DNA of 64,000 nucleotides from Desmonostoc muscorum FACHB-395. GTDB taxonomy: Bacteria; Cyanobacteriota; Cyanobacteriia; Cyanobacteriales; Nostocaceae. Positions 35,540 to 43,456 of this stretch are shown in pieces; the stretch's first letter is position 1; every line of letters starts with the position of its first letter. Made by a program: the position numbers and the translations under genes. The DNA is taken from NCBI RefSeq assembly GCF_014698035.1, contig NZ_JACJSF010000027.1:1-64000 (forward strand), read 5' to 3'. The notes beneath the pieces were generated by a model. That model did no database searches, was not told the DNA's origin, and saw only the letters and a program-made list of their open reading frames with translations.

Positions 35540-36400
35540 TCAAGACTCAGGAGTAACGACCAAAGAAAGAGCTAGTTGATAAAGTTGGCGACGGGGAAGG
35601 GAGGTAAATTTTGCTAACTGACGACTAGCTTGCGATCGCGATATTCCCTGACTAATTAACATTTTCAATTCGGCTTTCAATTCCTCTTCTGTCAGTTGAG
35701 GCTGACTGGCTGGAATTCCTGCCACGACTAATGTATATTCACCCTGGGGTTCTCGTTGGCTGTAGTGAGCGATCGCTTCGGCAATTGTCCCCCGCCAAAA
35801 TTCCTCATACAATTTTGTTAACTCCCGTCCTAGCACAATTTGGCGATCGCTTCCCCAAACAAGAGCTAAGTCTTGTAAAGTATCTCGCAAGCGGTGGGGT
35901 GATTCGTAGAAAATCAATGTGCGAGATTCTGTTTGCAGAGATTCTAAATATTCTTGTCTCTGTTGAGTTTTCGCCGGCAGAAAGCCTTCAAAGACAAAGC
36001 GATCTGTTGGTAATCCAGATGCACTCAAAGCGGTAATTGCTGCACTAGCGCCAGGAATGGGAACTACTGAAATCCCCGCCTCAATGCAGGCTTTCACCAG
36101 TTCATATCCAGGATCGGAAATACCTGGCATTCCCGCATCAGTCACAAGTGCGATCGCTTTATTGTTAACTAAATGCTCTAATAATTCCGGGATGCGGCTA
36201 GTACGATTGTGTTCGTGGTAACTCACCTGGGGAGTTTTAACTTGAAAATGCTGTAATAATTTCCCTGTGTGACGGGTGTCTTCCGCAGCAATGATATCCA
36301 CAGTCTGCAAAATTCGCACCGCCCGAAAGGTTATATCTTCCAGGTTGCCAATGGGTGTACCGACAACGTAAAGTGTTCTTGGTTTTGGATCGGTTTGCAT
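35540..36400 (-). CDS. rsmI: 16S rRNA (cytidine(1402)-2'-O)-methyltransferase
   Basis: A 286-residue tetrapyrrole-methylase-fold protein that 2'-O-methylates C1402 in the ribosomal P site using S-adenosylmethionine. Motifs: LYVVGTPIGNLEDITFRAVRIL, AAEDTRHTGKLLQHF, ALVTDAGMPGISDPGYELV, VPIPGASAAITALSASGLPTDRFVFEGFLP and FYESPHRL. Length and motif order are normal. It is divergent from the PfkB kinase gene, with hairpin repeats between. Confidence 0.95.
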   Translation of the reverse strand: MQTDPKPRTLYVVGTPIGNLEDITFRAVRILQTVDIIAAEDTRHTGKLLQHFQVKTPQVSYHEHNRTSRIPELLEHLVNNKAIALVTDAGMPGISDPGYELVKACIEAGISVVPIPGASAAITALSASGLPTDRFVFEGFLPAKTQQRQEYLESLQTESRTLIFYESPHRLRDTLQDLALVWGSDRQIVLGRELTKLYEEFWRGTIAEAIAHYSQREPQGEYTLVVAGIPASQPQLTEEELKAELKMLISQGISRSQASRQLAKFTSLPRRQLYQLALSLVVTPES

Positions 36401-36422
36401 GAGAGATTAGGAGTTTTTGTAG

Positions 36423-36480
36423 AGACGCGATTCATCGCGTCTGTGCAGGAGAGATAGGAGAGACGCGATGAATCGCGTCT
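36423..36480. repeat. Two dispersed hairpin repeats (AGACGCGAT/ATCGCGTCT)
   Basis: Two 20-bp palindromes, AGACGCGAT-TC-ATCGCGTCT (36423-36442) and the same arms around GA (36461-36480), lie in the rsmI/PfkB intergenic region. They resemble small dispersed palindromes of Nostoc genomes. Confidence 0.75.
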
Positions 36481-36532
36481 GTACAAGAGTTAAAAATAAT
36501 TATTTATGCAGCTATACGAACATATATGACTA

Positions 36533-37429
36533 ATGGATAATCTAAAATCCAAAATCCAAAATCCAAAATCGGATCATGGGTTATTTGTCGGTTTAGTAAC
36601 TTTAGATTTGATTTACCTTGCTGAATCTGCCCCCAAAAATAATCAGAAGATTGTCGCTACTGACTATACTGTAGCGGCAGGTGGCCCAGCAACAAACGCA
36701 GCTGTAACTTTTAGGCATTTAGGTAATCAAGCTACAGTATTAGGTGTAGTGGGTTCTCACCCAATGACACAGCTAATTCGAGGTGATTTGGCAAATTACA
36801 AAGTTGCGATCGCAGACCTTGAGCCTACCACTGATTTAGCACCGCCTGTCTCTTCAATCATTGTTACCCAAGCCACAGGTGAAAGAGCCGTGGTTTCCAT
36901 CAATGCTGTCAAAACTCAAGCCAGTAGCGCATCTATCCCTTCAGATATTTTACAAAATGTCAACATAGTACTGATTGATGGGCATCAGATGGCTGTAAGT
37001 TATTTCATAGCCCAAGCAGCTAAAGCCAAAAATATCCCAGTAGTAATCGATGGTGGCAGTTGGAAGCCTGGATTTGAGCAAATTTTGCCGTTTGTAGATT
37101 ATGCCATCTGTTCAGCTAATTTTTATCCGCCCAACTGTCAGACTGGAGAAGACGTTTTTGCCTATCTGGCCGGGTTTAAGATTCCTTACATCGCCATTAC
37201 CTACGGACAAAAACCAATTGAATACTTGAGTTGCACTAAAACTGGTATCGTAGATGTGCCGCAAATACACGCGGTTGATACATTAGGGGCTGGAGATATT
37301 TTCCACGGTGCTTTTTGTGATTACATTTTAAGGGAAAGTTTTACTGATGCGCTGGCGCTAGCAGCTAATATTGCTGCTGATTCTTGTAAATGTTTTGGCA
37401 CTCGGCGCTGGATGGATTTAAAGTGCTGA
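36533..37429 (+). CDS. PfkB-family sugar kinase
   Basis: A 298-residue ribokinase-fold enzyme. Motifs: AGGPATNAAVTFRHLGNQATVLGVVG (first PfkB signature), a sugar-binding and lid region, and DTLGAGDIFHGAFCDYIL (second signature with catalytic Asp and anion hole). Substrate unknown. The only in-frame ATG lies just ahead of a heptamer tract (AAAATCC)4 at 36544-36570, so residues ~5-13 (KSKIQNPKS) are encoded by the repeat. A CysQ-type phosphatase follows on the same strand. Confidence 0.85.
   Translation: MDNLKSKIQNPKSDHGLFVGLVTLDLIYLAESAPKNNQKIVATDYTVAAGGPATNAAVTFRHLGNQATVLGVVGSHPMTQLIRGDLANYKVAIADLEPTTDLAPPVSSIIVTQATGERAVVSINAVKTQASSASIPSDILQNVNIVLIDGHQMAVSYFIAQAAKAKNIPVVIDGGSWKPGFEQILPFVDYAICSANFYPPNCQTGEDVFAYLAGFKIPYIAITYGQKPIEYLSCTKTGIVDVPQIHAVDTLGAGDIFHGAFCDYILRESFTDALALAANIAADSCKCFGTRRWMDLKC
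36544..36570. repeat. Heptamer repeat (AAAATCC)x4 inside the PfkB coding start
   Basis: Three perfect units and a fourth ending in G encode the first residues of the PfkB kinase. Since 7 is not a multiple of 3, a one-unit change would shift the frame. Confidence 0.85.
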
Positions 37430-37435
37430 ATGAAG

Positions 37436-37637
37436 AAAGGGAAAGGGGGAAAGGGGAAAGGGGAAAGGGAAGCAGTAACTTAAAAGTAGGGGTTTCAAAT
37501 ATGGACACTGATTTTTATCGCACTACGTGTCTTAAAAATCTTCTTTTTTATTCGACCTATTTAAAAATAGTGGCTTTATACCTTTTGGGGAAAAGTTCTT
37601 TATCTTTTCCTTTCCCCCTTACCCTTTTCCCCTTTTT
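37436..37637. repeat. Purine/pyrimidine inverted repeat with GGGGAAA heptamers
   Basis: A GGGGAAA-type run (37437-37469) and a complementary TTTCCCC/TTTTCCC-type run (37603-37637) flank ~130 bp. It resembles the heptamer-bearing elements at 50372, 55111 and 55510, but without their terminal motif. Most of the gap before cysQ is this element. Confidence 0.6.
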
Positions 37638-37665
37638 GGTAATCAGGTTAATAAAGGCAAATTTA

Positions 37666-38526
37666 ATGAAAGACTTACAACAAATATTAGCGATCGCTCG
37701 TGAGATAGGTTGGGGTGCAGCAGATATACTGCGATCGTATTACCACGGCACCGCAAAAGACCCTAACTTAGATGTGCAATATAAACAAAATGAGCCTGTT
37801 ACCGTTGCCGATGTAGCTGTGAGTCAATATATCTTAGAGAAGCTACAAGCAGCTTTGGGTAACGAAGATTTTGCTTACATCAGTGAAGAAACCTATCAGT
37901 CGCCAACTACAGGCGCACACCCTTCTGCCCCTTGGGTATGGATAATTGACCCTTTGGATGGCACACGAGACTTTATTGAAAAAACTGGGGACTATGCAGT
38001 TCACATTGCTTTAGTCAAGGAAACGCGCCCAGTATTAGCAGTGGTGGCAGTACCAGAGTCAGAAAAGTTATATTACGCTACCAAAGGTGGGGGGACATTT
38101 GTAGAAACCAGTGATGGCTCTGTTCCTTTACAAGTGTCGTCAGGTAAACCAATTGAGGATTTAACCTTAGTGGTTAGTCGCTCTCACCGCAACCAGCGCT
38201 TAGATTACTTGCTACAAAATTTACCCTGTCAAAATCAGAAATCTGTGGGTAGTGTCGGCTGCAAAATCGCCACTATTGTCGAGCAAAAAGCAGATATCTA
38301 CATTTCCCTTTCTGGTAAGTCTGCGCCCAAAGATTGGGATATGGCAGCACCAGAATTGATTTTAACAGAAGCTGGTGGTAAGTTTACCCACTTTGACGGC
38401 GCTCCGTTGCAGTATAACACTGGTGATATCAATCAATGGGGAGGTTTGCTGGCGAGTAATGGTGAATATCACGAAGCACTGTGCCAGCAAGCAGAAAAGA
38501 TTTTAGCGCAGTTCGACCATAGCTAA
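37666..38526 (+). CDS. cysQ: 3'(2'),5'-bisphosphate nucleotidase (CysQ), inositol monophosphatase family
   Basis: From ATG 37666 the protein has 286 residues, as expected for CysQ, which converts PAP to AMP and so clears the by-product of sulfate assimilation. Motifs: NEPVTVADVAVSQYIL, EDFAYISEETYQ (metal Glu), IIDPLDGTRDFIEKTGDYAVHIALV (metal Asp pair) and DWDMAAPELILTEAGG. A longer in-frame extension to 37390 overlaps the PfkB gene and a repeat and is unlikely to be translated. Other inositol-phosphatase activities are possible. Confidence 0.88.
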   Translation: MKDLQQILAIAREIGWGAADILRSYYHGTAKDPNLDVQYKQNEPVTVADVAVSQYILEKLQAALGNEDFAYISEETYQSPTTGAHPSAPWVWIIDPLDGTRDFIEKTGDYAVHIALVKETRPVLAVVAVPESEKLYYATKGGGTFVETSDGSVPLQVSSGKPIEDLTLVVSRSHRNQRLDYLLQNLPCQNQKSVGSVGCKIATIVEQKADIYISLSGKSAPKDWDMAAPELILTEAGGKFTHFDGAPLQYNTGDINQWGGLLASNGEYHEALCQQAEKILAQFDHS

Positions 38527-38860
38527 TGGGACATTTGAGGATGAATATTTTTTAATTTGCTTTTAAAACAGCTAGTCATGTTATGATTGCACCCACTGCC
38601 GATAATAATATTTACCCCTAAGTCCACAGCTTAATTTTCAAAACACTAAATACCTGCGCGATCGCAGATTCAAAGTGTAACTTTTATAGTACAAGCAACA
38701 AAAGCCAGTCAATGGAGAAGTCTGCAAACCTGCATAAAGGGTTTGATTTGTGAATAAAATTCACTATTAGACGATATTCAAAGGCTGAAGGCTGTGCTAG
38801 ACTCATGGACATAAAGATTATTTTCGGTTGAGTAACTAGTTTTGATTTCTAAAAACCGTC

Positions 38861-38899
38861 TCTCCGAATTTAACTCTCTACACTCCCTGAATTCGGAGA
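38861..38899 (+). promoter_or_regulatory. Hairpin sequestering the ribosome-binding site of the RRM gene
   Basis: TCTCCGAATT (38861-38870) pairs perfectly with AATTCGGAGA (38890-38899), leaving a 19-nt loop. The 3' arm contains the GGAG Shine-Dalgarno sequence, 6 bases before the ATG at 38905. Such a stem would hide the ribosome site, as in a thermosensor or protein-controlled leader. Cyanobacterial rbp genes are known to be cold-regulated through their leaders. Confidence 0.65.
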
Positions 38900-38904
38900 T
38901 TTCT

Positions 38905-39219
38905 ATGTCAATTTACGTCGGGAACCTGTCATATCAGGTTACAGAAGAGGACCTAAAGCAGGCTTTTGCAGAATACGGAACAGTAAGTCGTGTTCAACTA
39001 CCCACAGATCGGGAAACAGGCCGGCCTCGTGGGTTCGCTTTTGTGGAAATGGAATCAGACACACAAGAACAAGCTGCCATTGATGCACTTGATGGTGCTG
39101 AATGGATGGGACGTGACTTGAAAGTGAACAAAGCTAAACCTCGTGAGGATAGAAGCAGTTCTCCTCGTGGTAGCTGGGGTGGTGGTAATGCCCGCCGCAA
39201 CAATAACAATCGCTACTAA
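38905..39219 (+). CDS. RRM-type RNA-binding protein with glycine-rich tail
   Basis: From ATG 38905 (GGAG 6 bases upstream) a 104-residue protein is read. One RRM domain fills residues 2-80: RNP2 is IYVGNL and RNP1 is RGFAFVEM. A short Arg/Gly/Asn-rich tail ends GNARRNNNNRY. This is the cyanobacterial Rbp family, small RNA-binding proteins often induced by cold. The in-frame extension to 38842 covers the regulatory hairpin and is not expected to be translated. Confidence 0.93.
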   Translation: MSIYVGNLSYQVTEEDLKQAFAEYGTVSRVQLPTDRETGRPRGFAFVEMESDTQEQAAIDALDGAEWMGRDLKVNKAKPREDRSSSPRGSWGGGNARRNNNNRY

Positions 39220-39252
39220 AGTCGATTTCTAAAAGTTTCACATTTAGAGTCT

Positions 39253-39295
39253 CCAGCAGATAAAGCCAAAAGCTGCCTCTGCTGGGATATTTTTT
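39253..39295 (+). terminator. Terminator of the RRM gene
   Basis: CCAGCAGA (39253-39260) pairs with TCTGCTGG (39278-39285), with further pairing inside, followed by GATATTTTTTG. It is 34 bp past the stop. Confidence 0.8.
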
Positions 39296-39345
39296 GTATC
39301 TAACCTTAAACCATTAATCTATTGCAGCTTCATAAAAAATGGTAT

Positions 39346-39504
39346 TAGCCCGGATTTCTCACCACACCTCTTAAAGCCTGTGCAAGTGCCGGAGAGAAGT
39401 AATAAGTAATGAGTAAGAAGTAAGAAGTTTTTACTCATTACTCATTACTCATTACTTCTCTTCTGCTCCATCAAACGCCTGGAGCTTGTGAGAAATGCGG
39501 GTTA
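39346..39504. repeat. Nested inverted-repeat element with ACTCATT heptamers
   Basis: The ends, TAGCCCGGATTTCTCAC (39346-39362) and GTGAGAAATGCGGGTTA (39488-39504), are imperfect inverted repeats. Inside, AGTAATGAGT and (ACTCATT)3 form a second stem. The end motif recurs at 27683-27700. It overlaps the stop of the HEAT-repeat gene by a few bases. Confidence 0.65.
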
Positions 39505-40458
39505 GGGAAGAAAGTTTTTATCTATTTGAGCCTTTTGAATTGCGCGTTGCGCTTGGATGGAAACTTCTCTATCGGGATCATCTAACGCTTGTTGTAAGGG
39601 ATTAATAGTATCAGGATGAGCTAAATTACCAAGTGCAATTACTGCTTCTTTGCGGACATCTGCATATTCATCTGTTAATGCTTGAATTAATCTCGGCATA
39701 ACTTGAATATGTGGGATTTTTTGCAAAGCTTGTGCTGCTGATTTTCGCACTTGCCAATGTTCATCATTTAAAGCTATTTCTAATGCTGAAATTGCTTGAT
39801 GATTCTCATGAATAGCGAGAGATTTAGCTGCATTCCGACGAACTTGCCAATCACTATCATTTGTGAGTGCTTGACAAAGTATTGTAATCACTTCTGCATC
39901 TTGTAAATGTTCTAAAGTTAAAGCAGCAGCACGACGTACACTTGCTTCTCGATCAAAAATTAGATTTAAAGCTTGGGGACATTTTTCTAGTTGATTGATA
40001 TATCGCAGTGTGGTAACGGCTGCTTCTCTTAACTCAGGATTTTTTGATTCTAAAAATGGTAAAACGTAGGGTAAACATTGAATATCATGTATTTTCCGCA
40101 AAAGCACTAAAATATTTAATTGGAGATTTACATCATTACTTTGCAGTTTATCTAGTAAAAGTAACAATTCATCTTGTGTTATTAACTCACTTAATGCTGA
40201 TACTGCTTCAGTACGAATATCTGTATCCGATGAACTAAGGCATTCAATTAAAGCAGGTATTGCTACAGGATTAGCAATTTCCCAAAGGGCGGATATCGCT
40301 ATTTTTTGAACAGTAATATGTTCATCTTTCAAAGCTATGATTAAAGCATCTATTGTTTCTTCATCGCCTAAATGCTGCAAGGTTTTTACAGCTACTATAC
40401 GATCATTTATATCATGCGATCGCAGCATTTCTAGCCAATGGTTGAGATCATCATTCAT
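39502..40458 (-). CDS. HEAT-repeat protein (PBS-lyase HEAT type)
   Basis: A 318-residue alpha-solenoid of about nine ~31-residue HEAT repeats, each with the pattern DxxVRxxAAxAL (for example DSDWQVRRNAAKSLAIH, DEHWQVRKSAAQALQKI, DEYADVRKEAVIALGNL). PBS-lyase-type HEAT proteins either attach bilins or act as binding scaffolds. It lies 19 bp after the ferredoxin gene on the same strand, which favours a scaffold or assembly role for an Fe-S enzyme over a bilin lyase. No enzyme motif beyond the repeats. Confidence 0.82.
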   Translation of the reverse strand: MNDDLNHWLEMLRSHDINDRIVAVKTLQHLGDEETIDALIIALKDEHITVQKIAISALWEIANPVAIPALIECLSSSDTDIRTEAVSALSELITQDELLLLLDKLQSNDVNLQLNILVLLRKIHDIQCLPYVLPFLESKNPELREAAVTTLRYINQLEKCPQALNLIFDREASVRRAAALTLEHLQDAEVITILCQALTNDSDWQVRRNAAKSLAIHENHQAISALEIALNDEHWQVRKSAAQALQKIPHIQVMPRLIQALTDEYADVRKEAVIALGNLAHPDTINPLQQALDDPDREVSIQAQRAIQKAQIDKNFLP

Positions 40459-40477
40459 TAATTTTTACCACAAATAG

Positions 40478-40705
40478 TTAACGTAACAAAAAGGGAATTT
40501 GCACAGTAATGGCATTAGTTGGACATTCTTTCTCACAAGGTAGACAAAACCAACATTCATCATATTTCATGTAGGCTTTGCCTGTTTCTGGATTTTTTGC
40601 CAATACATCCAAGGGACAAACTTCAATACAGGCTGTGCATTTTTCTAAACATTTCGATTCATCAACGATAACAGGAACATCTATTCTTTGATTAATTAAA
40701 GCCAT
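40478..40705 (-). CDS. 2x[4Fe-4S] ferredoxin, AprB-like
   Basis: A 75-residue protein with two cluster motifs, CLEKCTACIEVCP and CWFCLPCEKECP. It resembles the ferredoxin part of adenylylsulfate reductase beta subunits, but lacks their long C-terminal tail. A plausible partner is the AprA-like flavoprotein encoded at 43457-45166, now 2.7 kb away. It would pass electrons to or from that FAD. Immediately upstream of the HEAT-repeat gene, probably co-transcribed. Confidence 0.85.
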   Translation of the reverse strand: MALINQRIDVPVIVDESKCLEKCTACIEVCPLDVLAKNPETGKAYMKYDECWFCLPCEKECPTNAITVQIPFLLR

Positions 40706-40804
40706 AAAATAACTCCATGATTTTGTACTGAAACTGCTAAACAGTAAAACAATTGGGTAAGCTTATATGAATAATTTCACGATTTTAAGTTGTTTATAGG
40801 CATT

Positions 40805-41347
40805 ATGGAATATCGCAGAGCCAAGATAGAAGGAGGTACATTTTTCTTTACCGTTGTTACTCATAACCGTCGAGAGTTTCTTTGTAATGCAGAGAATATT
40901 TTGCTGTTAAGAAAAGCATTCAGAGAAGTAATAAGCAAATCTCCATTTATTATAGATGCCATTGTCATATTACCAAACCACATACACTGTATTTGGACGT
41001 TACCACCAGGGGACAGTAATTTTTCAGTTCGTTGGCGATTAATAAAAAATTATTTTACCCATTATTGTGATATTAAATATCAAGGGAAAATCTCTGTATC
41101 ACGTCGAAATAAGGGTGAAAAAGCTATTTGGCAACGCAGATTTTGGGAACATCAAATTCTAGATGAAATTGATTTCATTCGTCATGTTGATTATATTCAT
41201 TATAATCCTGTAAAGCATGGATATGTTAAAGCACCTAAAGATTGGAATTATTCAAGTTTCATGTTGTATGTAAATAAAGGAATTTACGATATAGATTGGG
41301 GTTCAGGACTAAAGATAGAATTTGCTGAAGATGTAGGGAATGAATAA
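40805..41347 (+). CDS. REP-associated tyrosine transposase (RAYT)
   Basis: From ATG 40805 a 180-residue Y1 HUH nuclease of the Transposase_17 / IS200-like group is read. The HUH motif is NHIHCIW; the catalytic Tyr region is HVDYIHYNPVKHGYV. The Gly-rich start (YRRAKIEGGTFFFTVVTHNRREFL) is typical of RAYTs. These domesticated transposases cut REP hairpins in single-stranded DNA. Two REP-type hairpins carrying GTTGGGT/ACCCAAC stems lie immediately downstream, as expected for a REPtron. The gene looks intact. Confidence 0.88.
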   Translation: MEYRRAKIEGGTFFFTVVTHNRREFLCNAENILLLRKAFREVISKSPFIIDAIVILPNHIHCIWTLPPGDSNFSVRWRLIKNYFTHYCDIKYQGKISVSRRNKGEKAIWQRRFWEHQILDEIDFIRHVDYIHYNPVKHGYVKAPKDWNYSSFMLYVNKGIYDIDWGSGLKIEFAEDVGNE

Positions 41348-41354
41348 TCTCTTC

Positions 41355-41426
41355 GTAGGTTGGGTGGAGGCGCAAGTTAGGAAATTAGCAACACAATGAA
41401 CAATTTATATTGCGCCGTAACCCAAC
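41355..41426. repeat. REP-type palindrome 1
   Basis: GTAGGTTGGGTGGAGGCGCAA (left arm starting 41355) pairs with TTGCGCC and ACCCAAC (41410-41426): GTTGGGT with ACCCAAC and GGCGCAA with TTGCGCC. It begins 7 bp after the RAYT stop. Confidence 0.75.
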
Positions 41427-41544
41427 ATCAGGCGATATACATCTTAGTGAGTAATTAAATATATAACATAGGTTTGACATTGATTTTATTCAATAAATTG
41501 AGAGATTATGATAGTGTTAATATTTTCTGTTTTCCAGATATCAT

Positions 41545-41577
41545 GTGTTGGGTTCCACTACGTTACACCCAACCTAC
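41545..41577. repeat. REP-type palindrome 2
   Basis: GTTGGGT (41547-41553) and ACCCAAC (41567-41573) close a 13-nt loop, flanked by CTAC as in the first palindrome but in opposite orientation. The two bracket ~120 bp of AT-rich sequence, as in a BIME pair. Confidence 0.75.
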
Positions 41578-41594
41578 AGGAGAGAGCGATCGCA

Positions 41595-41894
41595 CTAAAG
41601 TAATTTTTTATGAAAAGTTAATGATTTCTTGATATTGGTATAACCAATTTTCTCATAAAACAAGTGAGCTTCTTTGCGTTTAATATTAGAACGTAACAGA
41701 ACACTATCACATCCAGCCAGAGAAGCCCACTGTTCAATTTTATGCATCAAAAAACGTCCAATTCCACTATGACGATAATCTTTATCTACAACTAATCCCA
41801 AAATAATCGCTGGAGTTGAAATAACTATAGAGTCACAAATATGAGCGTGCGCCCAACCAATTACATATTCGTCTTCTAAAGTGGCAACATACAC
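41595..41894 (-). CDS. GNAT acetyltransferase, N-terminally truncated
   Basis: The 99 residues hold the C-terminal half of a GNAT domain: motif A with VVDKDYRHSGIGRFLMHKIEQWA (acetyl-CoA loop) and motif B (SNIKRKEAHLFYEKIGYTNI). The GTG start is weak. The frame is open upstream only for about nine codons, also protein-like (KNNDAHI), before stops. The first ~50 residues of a normal GNAT are missing, replaced by the end of the methyltransferase gene. Probably a 5'-truncated remnant with little or no activity. Confidence 0.65.
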   Translation of the reverse strand: MYVATLEDEYVIGWAHAHICDSIVISTPAIILGLVVDKDYRHSGIGRFLMHKIEQWASLAGCDSVLLRSNIKRKEAHLFYEKIGYTNIKKSLTFHKKLL

Positions 41895-41917
41895 AATATG
41901 AGCATCGTTATTTTTAA

Positions 41918-42700
41918 TTAGTTATTAATTGTTGCGTGAATAAAACGATAGCCTATATCAATCTCTGTCAAATTCTGAATATCACCATATTGTTTTCTCC
42001 ATTTTGCACTACTTAAATCTGCTGTAAGTAACTTGACTCCTTGCTCTACTAAATCTTGATTAGCTAACGCAAAAGATGATATCCCTGCACGTACTTCTGG
42101 TTGAAGATATAACTCTGGTCGTCTCCAGCCTGCTGCTGCGAATAAATCAGATAAATCGTATGGTAATAAAAGGGGTATGGCTTCAACACGCCTTTTAGTA
42201 TTACTCTGAATTAAATTAATCTGTTCGTTAAGTGGTAAAAATCGTAATGCATCTTCCCACAAAAACGGAAAATATTCATAAAGCCATATCTTCTGAGCTA
42301 ATCTAATATCAAAAGTTAACAAAATTATTGCCCCATCTCTAATTATTCTGTGCATTTCCTGAAAAGCTTTTTCGAGATGAGAAAAGTGATGAGTTGCCAG
42401 GATACTTACAACAGCATCAACAGACTTATCTGGTATAGGTAAATTTTCTGCATAGCCAGTAAACCACTTAATTTGCTGATGTTCTACTGCTTGTTTTTGC
42501 ATAACTACAGAAGGTTCAACAGCATTAACAAGAAATCCTTTATTAGCTAGCGCTAGACTGTAACCACCAGTACCAGCGCCGATATCAGCAATAATGCTAC
42601 CTTTGGGTAAATTGAGTAAATCAATTAATTTATTGACAATACGCATATCAGGAACGCGAGTTTTTGAGTATTTTTGACCAATTGAATTATATATAGACAT
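41918..42700 (-). CDS. Class I SAM-dependent methyltransferase
   Basis: A 260-residue methyltransferase. Motif I is IIADIGAGTGGYSLALANKG; the acidic strand end is NAVEPS; motif II region VDAVVSILATHHFSHLEKAFQEMHRII. The start YNSIGQKYSKTRVPD is typical of UbiE-like small-molecule methyltransferases. Substrate unknown. It lies between the HAD gene and the truncated GNAT, all on the minus strand. Confidence 0.85.
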   Translation of the reverse strand: MSIYNSIGQKYSKTRVPDMRIVNKLIDLLNLPKGSIIADIGAGTGGYSLALANKGFLVNAVEPSVVMQKQAVEHQQIKWFTGYAENLPIPDKSVDAVVSILATHHFSHLEKAFQEMHRIIRDGAIILLTFDIRLAQKIWLYEYFPFLWEDALRFLPLNEQINLIQSNTKRRVEAIPLLLPYDLSDLFAAAGWRRPELYLQPEVRAGISSFALANQDLVEQGVKLLTADLSSAKWRKQYGDIQNLTEIDIGYRFIHATINN

Positions 42701-42748
42701 ATTAGAAAATTCTTAAAAATAACTTTAGATGAATAAATCAAAAACCTG

Positions 42749-43456
42749 TTAGTTAAACAATTCCAGCAAATTTAAGAGTTCATTTATCATAAACTTTGGT
42801 TTTGCTTCTTTTGGTAAATTTTGATTTTTTCTGTTGTAATAGCAAAAATCAATATTGACTTGTGTTGCTCCTGCATAGTCATGCTTTAGAGAATCTCCAA
42901 CATAAATAACTTTTGCTGGTGTTAAATTTAACCTAGATAAAGCATGATGGAATATCTCAGGAGATGGTTTCGCAAAACCAATTGCTTCAGAAATTACAAC
43001 TTCTTCAAAAAAATGCTCAATTCCAGCAGCTTGCATTCTCGGTAGTTGCGCTGATACAAACCCGTTCGTAATGACAGCCAAACGATAATTGTGTGCGAGA
43101 ACAGTTAGCACTTCATTTACATCAGGTTCCATTACGCCCGAATGATTAAAAATATGCCAAAAACTTTGACTAAGCTTGCTGAGTTGATCTGTTTGTATAT
43201 CTAATTGAGCAAGTGTACTTCGATAAGACCTCTCGATTATCTCACTAGGAGAAAAGATATCTCGCTGTCTCCAATACTTGGAATTATAAGTTTCAAAGAC
43301 TTGAAGAAAAATAGTCTCACTGACTCCATTTAAATCTAAAGATACTGCACAATCTTCTAATGCTCCTAGAATAGCTTGGCGTTCACATAGCTCAAAATTC
43401 AACAGTGTATTATCGAGATCAAAAATTATTGCTTTATAGAGCATTTTCATGGACAT
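42749..43456 (-). CDS. HAD-superfamily hydrolase (YjjG/phosphoglycolate-phosphatase type)
   Basis: A 235-residue HAD phosphatase: motif I IIFDLDNTLLNFE (nucleophile Asp), motif II AVITNGF, motif III Lys in GFAKPSPEIFHHAL and motif IV YVGDSLKHDYAGA. The alpha-helical C1 cap after motif I suggests a small phosphorylated metabolite or nucleotide. Its ATG directly follows the stop of the flavoprotein gene, so the two are translationally linked. Confidence 0.87.
   Translation of the reverse strand: MSMKMLYKAIIFDLDNTLLNFELCERQAILGALEDCAVSLDLNGVSETIFLQVFETYNSKYWRQRDIFSPSEIIERSYRSTLAQLDIQTDQLSKLSQSFWHIFNHSGVMEPDVNEVLTVLAHNYRLAVITNGFVSAQLPRMQAAGIEHFFEEVVISEAIGFAKPSPEIFHHALSRLNLTPAKVIYVGDSLKHDYAGATQVNIDFCYYNRKNQNLPKEAKPKFMINELLNLLELFN

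Noticed and set aside
37390..37665. N-terminal extension of CysQ
   Set aside because: It overlaps the PfkB gene and a purine repeat, and family proteins start near ATG 37666.
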